The notes beneath the pieces are model-generated. The model ran no database searches. It had not been told where the DNA came from and was given only the letters and a program-made list of their open reading frames with translations. A stretch of DNA of 34,207 nucleotides, from the NCBI GenBank assembly GCA_028870845.1, contig JAGWOR010000027.1:1-34207 (forward strand), in the 5' to 3' direction. Numbering within the stretch: the stretch's first letter is position 1; the number at the start of each line of letters is the position of its first letter. The DNA comes from Gammaproteobacteria bacterium (GTDB taxonomy: Bacteria; Pseudomonadota; Gammaproteobacteria; Natronospirales; REEB76). A program made the position numbers and the translations under genes. Below are positions 13,982 through 22,685 of the stretch, piece by piece.

Positions 13982-15226
13982 ATGAACACCATGTCCGAAC
14001 CCAATAGCATGCCCAGCCGCCGGCACAGCGTCCCGGTCATGATCGGTACTGTGCAGGTGGGCGGCGGCGCGCCTATCGTAGTGCAATCCATGACCAATAC
14101 CGACACCGCGGACGTGGCTGCCACCGTACGGCAGGTGGCGGAACTGGCGCGCGCCGGTTCGGAGCTGGTGCGCATAACCGTGAATACCGAGGAAGCCGCC
14201 GCTGCGGTGCCGCAGATACGCGAGCAGCTGGACGCATTGGATTTACAAGTGCCGCTGATCGGCGATTTCCACTTCAACGGCCACCGGCTGCTGGCCGCGC
14301 ATCCGGCATGCGCCGAAGCCCTGGCCAAGCTGCGCATCAATCCGGGCAATGTGGGCCGCGGCAGCCGCCACGATCCCCAGTTCGCCGCCTTGATCGAGTT
14401 CGCGCTGCGCTATGGCAAGCCGGTGCGCATTGGCGTGAACTGGGGCAGCCTGGACGCCGATCTGCTTACCCGCATGATGGATGACAATGCGCGCCAAGCC
14501 GCGCCCAGGGATGCGCGTGAAATCCTGCACGAAGCCATGGTGGCCTCGGCGCTGGAATCGGCGCGGCGCGCCGAACAGCTGGGCCTGGGACATGACCGCA
14601 TCATCCTGTCCTGCAAGATGAGCGGGGTTCAGGACCTGATCGATGTGTACTCGCGGCTGGCGGCACGCTGCGACTATCCGCTGCATCTGGGGCTCACGGA
14701 AGCCGGCATGGGCAGCAAGGGCATCGTGGCCTCCACCGCCGCCCTGGCGGTGCTGCTGCAGCAGGGTATCGGCGACACCATCCGCATTTCCCTGACACCG
14801 GAACCCGGCGGCGACCGCAGCCGCGAGGTGACCGTGGCCCAGGAGATTCTCCAGACTATGGGACTCAGGGCCTTCATGCCGCTGGTGGCCGCCTGCCCTG
14901 GGTGCGGACGCACCACCAGCAGCGTGTTCCAAAAACTGGCCCAGGACATCCAAGGCTATATCCGCACCCGCATGCCGGACTGGAAACGGGACCATTCCGG
15001 GGTGGAAAGCCTGCAGGTGGCCGTCATGGGTTGCGTGGTCAACGGACCTGGAGAGAGCAAGCATGCCAATATCGGCATCAGCCTGCCCGGCACCGGCGAA
15101 AAGCCCGTGGCGCCGGTCTACGTGGATGGACATAAGACAATCACGCTCAAAGGCGACAAGATCGCCGAAGATTTCCAGAAGATCATCGAAGATTACGTCC
15201 TGCATCACTACCCCATCAGGGCGTAA
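13982..15226 (+). CDS. ispG: 4-hydroxy-3-methylbut-2-enyl diphosphate synthase
   Basis: The [4Fe-4S] enzyme converting MEcPP to HMBPP in the non-mevalonate isoprenoid pathway, which feeds ubiquinone side-chain synthesis among others. The protein has 414 residues. The TIM-barrel half starts [20 protein letters not shown] and includes GDFHFNGH and INPGNVG. The C-terminal Fe-S half has the cluster cysteines in [13 protein letters not shown] and [10 protein letters not shown]. Three in-frame Met codons (13982, 13991, 14009) are possible starts. I use the first; no strong ribosome site separates them. Confidence 0.96.
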   Translation: MNTMSEPNSMPSRRHSVPVMIGTVQVGGGAPIVVQSMTNTDTADVAATVRQVAELARAGSELVRITVNTEEAAAAVPQIREQLDALDLQVPLIGDFHFNGHRLLAAHPACAEALAKLRINPGNVGRGSRHDPQFAALIEFALRYGKPVRIGVNWGSLDADLLTRMMDDNARQAAPRDAREILHEAMVASALESARRAEQLGLGHDRIILSCKMSGVQDLIDVYSRLAARCDYPLHLGLTEAGMGSKGIVASTAALAVLLQQGIGDTIRISLTPEPGGDRSREVTVAQEILQTMGLRAFMPLVAACPGCGRTTSSVFQKLAQDIQGYIRTRMPDWKRDHSGVESLQVAVMGCVVNGPGESKHANIGISLPGTGEKPVAPVYVDGHKTITLKGDKIAEDFQKIIEDYVLHHYPIRA

Positions 15227-15373
15227 TCCAGTGCTTTCAGAGCCTACGGGCCCTGCCGGAGGAAGCCGCATGCCGCCCCAAACAATCGGGTATATATAGG
15301 TGGGCCCGGGTCCGGTCCCGGCACCGCAGCCACCGGCGTTGAGCTGTTAAAATCCCAGTCTGAGGCAGATTCC

Positions 15374-16180
15374 ATGGGCAAATCCTCCAAATACACCGCC
15401 AAAACCCCGGACCGGAACGGCCATATTGCCTATACCACCGAGGAAAATGCGGTCTGGCACGACCTCATCACCCGCCAGCAGCCCATCGTGGAAAAGTATG
15501 CCTGCCAGGACTATCTGCGGGCCCTGGAACGCATGCAGTTTCCCACCGACCGCATCCCCCAGTGCCAGGAAGTTTCCACAGTGCTGCGCAAGTACACCGG
15601 CTGGGAAGTGGCGCCGGTGCCGGCGTTGATTCCCTTCGACCAGTTCTTCAGCCTGCTGGCCGAGAAGAAATTCCCCGCCGCCTCCTTCATCCGCAGCCGT
15701 GAAGAAATGGATTACCTGCAGGAGCCGGATATCTTCCATGAAATCTTCGGACATACACCGTTGCTCACCGATCCGCGTTTCGCCGAATTCACCCATGCCT
15801 ACGGCAAAGCCGGCATGCGTGCCGACAAGAAGGATCACGTGATGCTGGCGAGGCTGTACTGGTTCACGGTGGAATTCGGATTGATCAACACCCCCAGGGG
15901 GTTGAAAACCTACGGCGCCGGCATCGTCTCATCCTTCGGCGAAACCCCCTATTCCATCGACAGCGACAAGCCGGTGCGCAAACCTCTGGATCCTGTGGAT
16001 GCCCTGCGCACTCCATACCGTATTGACATTTTCCAGACCACCTATTTCATCATCAACAGCCTGGAAGACATGTTCAAGCTGGCGCACATGGATCTGATTG
16101 GATTGATCAGTGAAGCCCGGCGCTTAGGCATGCATGCACCCAATTTCCCGCCGGCCGACAACAAGATCAGCTGGGCCTGA
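15374..16180 (+). CDS. phhA: phenylalanine 4-monooxygenase
   Basis: Iron- and tetrahydropterin-dependent hydroxylation of L-phenylalanine to L-tyrosine. This is the short bacterial form (268 residues), consisting of the catalytic domain without the regulatory ACT domain. The iron ligands are visible: H122 and H127 in FHEIFGHTPLL and E167 in WFTVEFGL. They are followed by the substrate-pocket segment YGAGIVSSFGE. The start ATG at 15374 has a modest GAGG upstream. phhB follows 42 bp on, so the pair forms a phenylalanine-hydroxylating unit. The 147-bp gap before phhA contains a TATATATA run. Confidence 0.96.
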   Translation: MGKSSKYTAKTPDRNGHIAYTTEENAVWHDLITRQQPIVEKYACQDYLRALERMQFPTDRIPQCQEVSTVLRKYTGWEVAPVPALIPFDQFFSLLAEKKFPAASFIRSREEMDYLQEPDIFHEIFGHTPLLTDPRFAEFTHAYGKAGMRADKKDHVMLARLYWFTVEFGLINTPRGLKTYGAGIVSSFGETPYSIDSDKPVRKPLDPVDALRTPYRIDIFQTTYFIINSLEDMFKLAHMDLIGLISEARRLGMHAPNFPPADNKISWA

Positions 16181-16222
16181 CACATACACTGCGACCATCC
16201 CATTATCTATTGCGAGGTTGTC

Positions 16223-16561
16223 ATGACGGAACTTGCCGAAAAACACTGCGTACCCTGTGAAGGCGGTGTACAACCGTTGACCCGCGAGGAAGCCGAACGC
16301 TACCTGAAAAAACTGGCGCCCGAGTGGCAACTCAGCGGCGACAGCAAGCTGATATCCAAGGATTTCAAATTCAAGGGCTTCAATGCCACCATGGGCTTTG
16401 TCAACGCCATCGCCTGGATCGCCAACCGCGAAGGCCATCATCCGGACCTGGAAGTCGGCTATGGACACTGCCTGGTGCACTACACCACCCACGCCATCGG
16501 CGGGCTGTCGGAAAACGACTTTATCTGCGCCGCCAGAATCGACAAGCTGCTGGCAAAGTAA
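16223..16561 (+). CDS. phhB: pterin-4a-carbinolamine dehydratase
   Basis: Dehydrates the 4a-hydroxy-tetrahydropterin made by PhhA, allowing cofactor recycling. The 112-residue protein carries the family motif: EGHHPDLEVGYGHCLVHYTTH (about 73-93), then GGLSENDFICAARID, with the paired histidines and the later His that make up the active site. The first 30 residues (EKHCVPCEGGVQPLTREEA) are also typical. A GAGG ribosome site lies five bases before the ATG. It is cotranscribed with phhA, 42 bp downstream. A weak hairpin with a short T-run lies just past the stop (about 16560-16579). Confidence 0.95.
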   Translation: MTELAEKHCVPCEGGVQPLTREEAERYLKKLAPEWQLSGDSKLISKDFKFKGFNATMGFVNAIAWIANREGHHPDLEVGYGHCLVHYTTHAIGGLSENDFICAARIDKLLAK

Positions 16562-16584
16562 CCGGACCAGCGGTTTTCTCCTGA

Positions 16585-17261
16585 ATGCATGCCTTCGGCG
16601 ATGCGAGAATCATCGACTGCTGGCATATAAATGCCCGCCCTTGGACCAATGCGGTGCGCACTGGGCATATCGAAAGCCGCCGGCTGGTGACCGACCGGGC
16701 GCTGATGGATGCCATTGTGGGCCCGCGCCCCGCAGCGTGCTGGATCTGGGTTGTGGTGAAGGCTGGCTGGCGCGTGCACTCGCCGGACACGCGATCCATG
16801 TGCTGGGCATTGACGTGGTCCCGGCGCTCATCCATGCGGCCCAATGCGCCGGTGGCGGTGATTTCCGGGTGGCATCCTACGAGGACATCGCCGCCGGCAA
16901 ATACCGCTTTGCCATCGATGCCGTGGTATGCAAATTTTCGCTGCTGGGCAAAGAATCGGTGGATGGTTTGTGCAGGGCAATGCCCTCCCTGCTGAAACCG
17001 CGGGGCTCGCTGATGGGGCAGACCCTGCATCCGGTTGCCGCTGGTGACGATCTGCCCTATGAAGACGGCTGGCGCCAGGGTTCATGGCATGGTTGCGGCC
17101 CGGATTTCACCGAACCGGCACCCTGGTATTTCAGAACTCTGCAAAGCTGGCAACGGTTGTTCGCTGACAGCGGCTTGCGATTGCTGGAGATGCGCGAACC
17201 GCAGCACCCAGTGACCCGGATACCCGCTTCGATCATCTTCATCGCGGCAAAATCTGCTTAA
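16585..17261 (+). pseudogene. SAM-dependent methyltransferase, broken by a single-base frameshift
   Basis: Two overlapping frames together make one class I methyltransferase. The first part (frame from ATG 16585) reads RIIDCWHINARPWTNAVR, then IESRRLVTDRALMDAIV. The rest is in another frame: SVLDLGCGEGWLARALAG (SAM-binding motif I), VLGIDVVPALI, MPSLLKPRGSLMGQTLHP, ending RIPASIIFIAAKSA. Adding one C to the CCCC run at 16728-16731 joins the frames without a gap (GPRP-RSVLDLGCGEGW). The joined protein would be about 225 residues, normal for the family. Its substrate is unknown. Either the gene is inactive or the base was lost in sequencing. Confidence 0.8.
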
Positions 17262-17363
17262 CGGTATGCCATGCTCAATGCATGCTGGTAAAACGCCCAT
17301 GCAGCCACATGTTTTGCAAATCCAGGGGGTAATTTTGTGCCGTTGTTGTGTCTGCGCGACGTT

Positions 17364-18584
17364 TTAATGCGTTAAAACCGAAAAATCCGCACCCAAACCC
17401 ATCGCACGCCGCATTAATGCGTGTTTTAGCGGCGTAAATCGGTCTACAGCGCACAATCCCGCGTTGCGCAGCATCACAAGCGGTGCAAATTCATTGCTAA
17501 AAAGGCGTTTAAAACCGTCTAGCGCGGTAATCATCGCCAGGTTGTCACCGATGCGCGCACGCTGGTATCTCCGCAGCACACCCAAATCACCTACATCGCG
17601 TTGCTGTTCACGCGCATCGAGTATGACACGGCTGAGTTCCGCCACATCCCTGTATCCCAGGTTTACGCCCTGACCCGCCAGGGGATGCACGGCGTGCGCG
17701 GCATCGCCGATGAGCGCCACACGTGCCTGTACGTAGTCGCGGGCGTGCATGCGCTGCAGCGGAAACACCGCGCGTTGCGTAGTGCTGGTGATTCCGCCGA
17801 GCATACCGCCACTGGCTTCGGTGACTGCGGCGCAGAATGCATCGTCGTCCAGGCCACGGATGTGTTCGGCGCGTGCATCCTCCAGCGACCAGACGATGGA
17901 GCAACGTCCATCCTCCAACGGCAGCAGCGCGATGGGACCGCTGGGCAGAAACCGCTGGCGCGCCATGTGGCCATGCGGCTTTTCAGTGGCCACATGGGCG
18001 ACGATGGCCTGTTGTGCATACGCTTGGGTGCCGGCTTCGATGCCGGCCAGCTTGCGGGTGGCGGAGGCGGCGCCATCGGCCGCCACCAGCAGCTGCGCCT
18101 GCAACCGCCGCCCATCCTGCAAACTCAGGCTGACCCGCTCGGCATCCACGGCCAGGGCTTCAGGTGCAGCCGGAAATATCATGCTGATATTGCCTGCGCT
18201 TTCCAATCGCAATCGCAGGGCGTGTTGCAGCAGCCGGTTCTCGACGATGTAACCCAGCGCCGCCTCACCCACGTCGGCACAATCAAAATGGATAGTGCCG
18301 CTGCCGGTGGCATCCCACACGCTCATCTCGGTGTAGGCGCAGACACGCTGCGCCTGAATGAACTGCCAGGCACCGAGGGATTCCAGGAATCTGCGCGTGC
18401 CCGGCGAGAGCGCGAATACCCGCAGATCGATTTCCGCTCCGGGCTTGAACGGCGCGGGTTCATGGGCATCCAGCAGTGCGATCTGCAGGCCACTGTCGCG
18501 CAGTGCGCAGGCACAGGCGCTGCCGATGGCGCCGGCGCCCACGATAATCACATCGTATTGCTGCAAGCTGCGTCGCGCGTTCAT
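17364..18584 (-). CDS. ubiI: FAD-dependent ubiquinone-biosynthesis hydroxylase (UbiI/VisC/UbiF type)
   Basis: A 406-residue class A flavin monooxygenase. The N-terminal dinucleotide motif is VIIVGAGAIGSACACAL (about 11-27), the second motif is LLVAADGAASATRKLAG, and the FAD ribityl motif is VALIGDAAHAVHPLAGQGVNLGYRD. These are the signatures of the UbiH/UbiF/VisC family. Its ATGA overlap with ubiH and the pepP-ubiH-visC order support the C5-hydroxylase role of UbiI, but related UbiF- or UbiM-like regiospecificity cannot be excluded from sequence. The 3' end is AT-richer and its stop codon lies in a small palindrome (17361-17378). Confidence 0.85.
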   Translation of the reverse strand: MNARRSLQQYDVIIVGAGAIGSACACALRDSGLQIALLDAHEPAPFKPGAEIDLRVFALSPGTRRFLESLGAWQFIQAQRVCAYTEMSVWDATGSGTIHFDCADVGEAALGYIVENRLLQHALRLRLESAGNISMIFPAAPEALAVDAERVSLSLQDGRRLQAQLLVAADGAASATRKLAGIEAGTQAYAQQAIVAHVATEKPHGHMARQRFLPSGPIALLPLEDGRCSIVWSLEDARAEHIRGLDDDAFCAAVTEASGGMLGGITSTTQRAVFPLQRMHARDYVQARVALIGDAAHAVHPLAGQGVNLGYRDVAELSRVILDAREQQRDVGDLGVLRRYQRARIGDNLAMITALDGFKRLFSNEFAPLVMLRNAGLCAVDRFTPLKHALMRRAMGLGADFSVLTH

Positions 18585-19897
18585 GCGGAGTCCCGCAGCT
18601 GCGAAGCGGCGGCCACCGGCAGGCCGCGCGCCAGCCGCGGCAAACGGCCGGCAATGCCCATGTTGATGCGGGTGAACCGGCGGCGCGCCGGCGGCAGCAG
18701 TTCCAGTCCCATGAGCCCCAGATTACGCAGGCATCCCACAACCGCCAGTGGATTGGCGAACACCCGGGTGAGCATATCGGTGAACAACGCGGTACCCAGC
18801 TGATCCCCGCGGCGCGCCCGCACATAAGCCTGCAGTGGACGCGCAGCGCCCGGATCGCCGCCGGCTGCGCGGATATCTGCCAGGCAATCGGCCAGCAACG
18901 CCACATCGCGCAACGACAGGTTGAAACCCTGTCCGGCGATGGGGTGCAGACTGTGGGCGGCATTGCCCACGATTACCACCCGGCCGTGCAGCTGCGCTTG
19001 CGCACGCACCAGGCTCAAGGGATATGCCTGGCGTTTGCCGGCCTTGATGAATCTCCCAAAACGGCCGTTGAATCCGGCGGCCACCGCCTGCAGAAAAGCG
19101 CCGTCCTCCATGGCCAGCACCGCAGCCACGCGCGTTTGCGGCACGCTCCACACCAACGCATAACGGTCTTCGCCCATCGGCAGCAGCGCCATGGGTCCAT
19201 CTCCGCTGAAGCGTTCGAAGGCGGTATGCGGCTGCGGCCGCTCGACGCTGAGATTGCAGATCACCGCGCTCTGTCCGTATTCCCAGACTTGCGCGCCGAT
19301 GCCAAGCTGTTCACGAATTTTTGACTGGGCGCCGTCGGCCGCCACCAGCAGCCGCGCACTGGCGGCGTGCACATCCTCGGCGCGCAAAGCAGCCCTGACA
19401 TGGCCGGACTGTTGTTCCAGGCGCTCGAGGGTTGCCGGTGCCAGCAAGGTCACCGATTTACTTGCTTGCAGAAATTCACTCAATGACTGGCCGATGGCGC
19501 GATTGGGAACCACGTAACCCAGGGCCTCGACACCCATCTCCGCGGCATGCATGCGCGTCATGCCGGCGTGACCGCGGTCGGATACATGGATGTGCTGAAT
19601 GGCGGTGGCTTGTGAAGCGATCTGCGGCCAGATACCGATGCCTTCGAAGATGCGGCGACTGCCCCAGGAGACCACGGTGACGCGCTCGTCGTAGCTCGGC
19701 TGGCCGTGGCTGCCGAAACGCACCGCCTCCACCACACCGATGCGCATACCCAGCGGTGCCAGCGCCGCCGCCAGGCTCGCACCCACCATGCCGCCGCCGG
19801 CAATCAGCACATCAAAATCCGCAGTCTTCGGCTGGGCCGCTGCGCGCTTGGTTTTGGGTTTGGGACGGGGAATTTTGGCCTTGGCGGCGCGTTTCAT
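18581..19897 (-). CDS. ubiH: 2-octaprenyl-6-methoxyphenol hydroxylase
   Basis: A flavin monooxygenase of ubiquinone synthesis. From about residue 28 it has the family layout: DVLIAGGGMVGASLAAAL, DERVTVVSWGSRRIFEGIG, LLVAADGAQSKIREQLG and VVIVGNAAHSLHPIAGQGFNLSLRD (note GNAAH, the common UbiH variant of GDAAH). The 438-residue protein is longer than usual because of a basic, Ala/Lys/Pro-rich N-terminal tail (MKRAAKAKIPRPKPKTKRA). The ATG at 19897 starts two bases after the pepP stop and has AAGG ten bases upstream, which supports this start. The gene ends in an ATGA overlap with ubiI, so pepP-ubiH-ubiI form an operon. Confidence 0.92.
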   Translation of the reverse strand: MKRAAKAKIPRPKPKTKRAAAQPKTADFDVLIAGGGMVGASLAAALAPLGMRIGVVEAVRFGSHGQPSYDERVTVVSWGSRRIFEGIGIWPQIASQATAIQHIHVSDRGHAGMTRMHAAEMGVEALGYVVPNRAIGQSLSEFLQASKSVTLLAPATLERLEQQSGHVRAALRAEDVHAASARLLVAADGAQSKIREQLGIGAQVWEYGQSAVICNLSVERPQPHTAFERFSGDGPMALLPMGEDRYALVWSVPQTRVAAVLAMEDGAFLQAVAAGFNGRFGRFIKAGKRQAYPLSLVRAQAQLHGRVVIVGNAAHSLHPIAGQGFNLSLRDVALLADCLADIRAAGGDPGAARPLQAYVRARRGDQLGTALFTDMLTRVFANPLAVVGCLRNLGLMGLELLPPARRRFTRINMGIAGRLPRLARGLPVAAASQLRDSA

Positions 19898-19899
19898 GG

Positions 19900-21213
19900 T
19901 CAGGCTGCCTTGCGCTGCATGCAGGCTTCCACCTCGTCGGGATGCTTGATGAGCGCCGCGCTCAATACCTCTGGGCCTTTGCGGGTGATGAGCACATCGT
20001 CCTCGATGCGCACGCCGATGTTCCACCAGCGTTTGTGCACCCCGCGAGTTCCGGCGGCGATGTAAATGCCCGGTTCCGCGGTCATCACCATGCCCGGCTC
20101 CAATTCACGCCATTCATCGCCCACCTTGTAGTCCCCCACGTCGTGCACGTCGAGCCCCAGCCAGTGGCCGGTACGGTGCATGTAGAACTTCTTGTAGGCC
20201 TCGTCTTTGATGAGTTTGCTGACCGTGCCCTTGAGCAGGCCCAGCTTCACCAGGCCGGCGGTCAGCACCCGCACCGCTTCCTCGTGAGGCTGGTTCCAGT
20301 GATTGCCGGTGCGCATCTTGTCGATGGCCGCCAGCTGCGCCTTGAGCACCAGTTCATAGACGGCGCGCTGCTCCGGCGTGTAGCGGCCGTTGACCGGGAA
20401 GGTGCGGGTCACATCGGAAGCGTAGTTCTGGTATTCGCAGGCCGCGTCAATGAGCACCAGCTCGCCGTCACCGAGCGGCTGGTTGTTTTCCACGTAGTGC
20501 AGGATGCAGCTGTTGGCGCCGCCGCCGACGATCGGGTTATAGGCCGGCATGCCGCCGTGGCGGCGGAATTCGTGCAGGAATTCCGCTTCCAGCTCGGCTT
20601 CATTCATCCCGGGGCGGCAGGCGCGCATGGCGCGCTGGTGGGCGCGTACCGAGATGGACGCCGCCTGGCGCATGAGCGCCTGTTCCGGCCTGCTCTTGTA
20701 CAGGCGCATGTCATGCAACAGGTGATCGAGGGAGACGAATTCCTCGGGTGAATGCAGCCCGGTTTTGGCCTGGGCGCGCAACCCGTTTACCCAGCCGATC
20801 ACGCGCTTGTCGAACTCCGGATAATTGCCCATGGTGTAGAACACCCGCTCGCGGTTCTCCAGCAGGCCCGGCAGGATGTCGTCGATGTCGCCGATGGGAA
20901 AGGCGTCGTCGGCAGCATAGTCGCGGGTCGCCCCATCGGGTCCGGCGCGGCGGCCGTTCCAGGTCTCCATCAGCGGGTCGCGTTCGCGGCAGAACAGGAT
21001 GTACTCCGCCTGGCGGCGCCCCGGCACCAGCACCAGCACCGCTTCGGGTTCCGGAAAACCGCTCAGGTAATGGAAATCGCTGTCCTGGCGAAATGGATAA
21101 TGGCTGTCGCGGTTGCGGATGCACTCACGTGCCGATGGCACGATGGCTATGCTGCCATGACCCATCATGCGCATGAGTTCACGGCGGCGGCGGGCGAATT
21201 CCTTGGATTGCAT
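19900..21213 (-). CDS. pepP: Xaa-Pro aminopeptidase (aminopeptidase P)
   Basis: Removes the N-terminal residue from peptides with proline at position 2. The 437-residue protein has the AMP N-terminal domain (FRQDSDFHYLSGFPEPEAVL) and a C-terminal pita-bread metallopeptidase domain. The dimetal ligands are recognisable: Asp in LIDAACEYQNYASDVTRTFP, His in HRTGHWLGLDVHD, Glu in TAEPGIYI and Glu in VRIEDDVLI. The ATG at 21213 has AGGA nine bases upstream. It is the first gene of the pepP-ubiH-ubiI operon and diverges from the zapB-like/zapA pair. Confidence 0.96.
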   Translation of the reverse strand: MQSKEFARRRRELMRMMGHGSIAIVPSARECIRNRDSHYPFRQDSDFHYLSGFPEPEAVLVLVPGRRQAEYILFCRERDPLMETWNGRRAGPDGATRDYAADDAFPIGDIDDILPGLLENRERVFYTMGNYPEFDKRVIGWVNGLRAQAKTGLHSPEEFVSLDHLLHDMRLYKSRPEQALMRQAASISVRAHQRAMRACRPGMNEAELEAEFLHEFRRHGGMPAYNPIVGGGANSCILHYVENNQPLGDGELVLIDAACEYQNYASDVTRTFPVNGRYTPEQRAVYELVLKAQLAAIDKMRTGNHWNQPHEEAVRVLTAGLVKLGLLKGTVSKLIKDEAYKKFYMHRTGHWLGLDVHDVGDYKVGDEWRELEPGMVMTAEPGIYIAAGTRGVHKRWWNIGVRIEDDVLITRKGPEVLSAALIKHPDEVEACMQRKAA

Positions 21214-21255
21214 CAGGTATTATCCTAGCATTGTAGCCCGGCGTGCGCTGGCGCA

Positions 21256-21285
21256 TTGACCGCTTCACCGGCGCCGCTCTATAGT
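21256..21285 (+). promoter_or_regulatory. strong sigma-70 promoter for zapB-like/zapA, predicted leaderless start
   Basis: TTGACC (21256-21261) and TATAGT (21280-21285) are separated by 18 bp. Transcription would be expected to start 6-8 bases after the -10 box, at 21291-21293, which is the ATG of the next gene (21292). The start site is inferred. Confidence 0.6.
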
Positions 21286-21291
21286 GATTGC

Positions 21292-21525
21292 ATGCACAAC
21301 GAAAACACCCGTGAACTGCTGGTACAGGAATTGCAACGGCTGGAAGGCCGGGTGGGGGAACTGGTGTCGGTGTGCGCCAGGCTGCGCAGCGACAACCATT
21401 CCCTGCGTGAACGTCTGGAATCAGTGAATACCGAACGCGCCAGCCTGTTGGCCAAAAATGAACATGTGCGCGGGCGGGTGGAAGCCATCATCACGCGGCT
21501 CAAGTCCCTGGAAGAAAGTGCATGA
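21292..21525 (+). CDS. ZapB-like coiled-coil protein (TIGR02449 type)
   Basis: A 77-residue, almost wholly helical coiled coil with heptad-like leucines (LLVQELQRLEGRVGELV, LRSDNHSLRERLESVN, VRGRVEAIITRLKSLEESA). Small proteins of this kind next to zapA in gammaproteobacteria are annotated as TIGR02449 / ZapB-like and are probably linked to Z-ring assembly; that role is inferred from context. The ATG at 21292 has no Shine-Dalgarno sequence and lies where transcription should start. An in-frame upstream extension overlaps the promoter and was rejected. The stop overlaps the zapA start (ATGA). Confidence 0.8.
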   Translation: MHNENTRELLVQELQRLEGRVGELVSVCARLRSDNHSLRERLESVNTERASLLAKNEHVRGRVEAIITRLKSLEESA

Positions 21526-21839
21526 ACGAAGAACTGGCGCGCGTCACGGTACGCATCCTCGACAAGGAATACCAGGTGGCCTGCCCGGACGATGAGCGCG
21601 AGGCGCTGCTGGAATCCGCCGAACTGCTTAACCGCAAGATGCGCGAGATTCGTGAAGCCGGCAAGGTAGTGGGACTGGACCGGATCGCGGTAATGGCCGC
21701 TCTCAACCTGTCGCATGAAATATTGCAGAACCAGGCCAACGCCGGCGAGGCGGATCGTGACCTGCTGGGAAGAATGCGCAGCATCAACGACCAGCTGGCC
21801 GGCGCTGTAACCGGTTCTTCACTGGTAACCGCTTCCTGA
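21522..21839 (+). CDS. zapA: cell division protein ZapA
   Basis: ZapA binds FtsZ and bundles its filaments at the division site. The 105-residue protein has the usual two parts. The first is an N-terminal globular domain (RVTVRILDKEYQVACPDDEREALLESAELLNRKM) with the family VxIxxxxYxxxCp..E...L..sA..L...m pattern. The second is a C-terminal helix for the antiparallel coiled coil (LDRIAVMAALNLSHEILQNQ). It overlaps the zapB-like gene by four bases and precedes 6S RNA, as in E. coli (zapA-ssrS-ygfA). Confidence 0.93.
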   Translation: MNEELARVTVRILDKEYQVACPDDEREALLESAELLNRKMREIREAGKVVGLDRIAVMAALNLSHEILQNQANAGEADRDLLGRMRSINDQLAGAVTGSSLVTAS

Positions 21840-21877
21840 TACGGAGCAGGATAGACGGTAGATTTTTATCAGGGTAT

Positions 21878-22064
21878 GGCGTCTCCTGTGGTGTGCGATG
21901 CGGGCTGGGTTACTCTTTGAGCCTAAATCAAACCCACGGAACCGGCCCGATGATGACGGTGTGCAGGTCCGCCATGCAGCGGAAAGCCTAAAGCATCACG
22001 GCCGGCTCCACCTGAACCTTTGGTTCAAGGGCGATAGCCGGCAACGGCACCGATGGGAGACGCC
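21878..22064 (+). ncRNA. ssrS: 6S RNA
   Basis: 6S RNA binds sigma-70 RNA polymerase holoenzyme in stationary phase and mimics an open promoter. The 187-nt span is closed by a perfect 9-bp terminal stem, GGCGTCTCC (21878-21886) with GGAGACGCC (22056-22064). The 3' half keeps the characteristic hairpin CCTGAACCTTTGGTTCAAGGG seen almost identically in E. coli 6S RNA, followed by AGCCGG..GGC. The position between zapA and ygfA is diagnostic. Exact ends are inferred from the stem and may be off by a few bases. Confidence 0.9.
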
Positions 22065-22067
22065 TCT

Positions 22068-22685
22068 TTGACACCTCCCCAAGCTGAAAGTAAAAAAATC
22101 CGCTACGAAATGCGCAGCCGGCGGCGGGCGCTGGACCCGGGCTTGCGCGCGGATGCCGCCGCATCCATGGCGTCGTTGGTGGCCGGCCTGCCGGCGTATC
22201 AATCGGCCCGGAATATCGCCGCCTACGCGGCCGTGGATGGAGAGATGGATGCGGCCGCGCTGCTGCTACAGGCAGAGCACGATGGCAAGCGCGTCTACAT
22301 GCCGGTACTGCCCGCCAAACAGCCTCAAGCACTGCAATTTCATGCCTGGACGCCCGCTGTTCGCATGCGGGAAAACCGTCTGCACATTCCGGAACCGGAG
22401 GCTGTCGCCGCCAGCGGCATCGACCCGCAATCCCTGGATCTGGTGTTGGTGCCGCTGGTGGCGTTCGACCGCGTCGGCAACCGTCTGGGAATGGGCGCCG
22501 GTTACTATGACCGTACCTTCGCCTTCCTGAAACAAGCCGGTCGAAAGCCGCTGTTGCTGGGGCTGGCCTATGAGTTCCAGCGTGTGGAACGCCTGACGGC
22601 GGCTTCTTGGGATGTACCACTGGCAGGTGTGGCCACGGAAAGCCATGTTTACTGGTTTGCGGGCCGCCAACCACAGCAACCTTGA
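22068..22685 (+). CDS. ygfA: 5-formyltetrahydrofolate cyclo-ligase
   Basis: Converts 5-formyl-THF to 5,10-methenyl-THF using ATP. Conserved parts are KKIRYEMRSRRRALDP at the start, the ATP/substrate loop LGMGAGYYDRTFAFL, and LVPLVAFDRVGNRLG before it, ending WDVPLAGVATESHVYW. Two starts are possible. TTG at 22068 has GGGAG eight bases upstream and begins just after 6S RNA. ATG at 22053 has no ribosome site and lies inside the closing stem region of 6S RNA. I prefer 22068. In E. coli ygfA is cotranscribed with 6S RNA, and the same seems likely here. It is about 205 residues long. Confidence 0.9.
   Translation: MTPPQAESKKIRYEMRSRRRALDPGLRADAAASMASLVAGLPAYQSARNIAAYAAVDGEMDAAALLLQAEHDGKRVYMPVLPAKQPQALQFHAWTPAVRMRENRLHIPEPEAVAASGIDPQSLDLVLVPLVAFDRVGNRLGMGAGYYDRTFAFLKQAGRKPLLLGLAYEFQRVERLTAASWDVPLAGVATESHVYWFAGRQPQQP

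Noticed and set aside
17361-17378. Perfect palindrome GTTTTAA-TGCG-TTAAAAC at the ubiI stop
   Set aside because: The stem is AT-only apart from its end pairs and has no T-run in either direction, so I did not call it a terminator.
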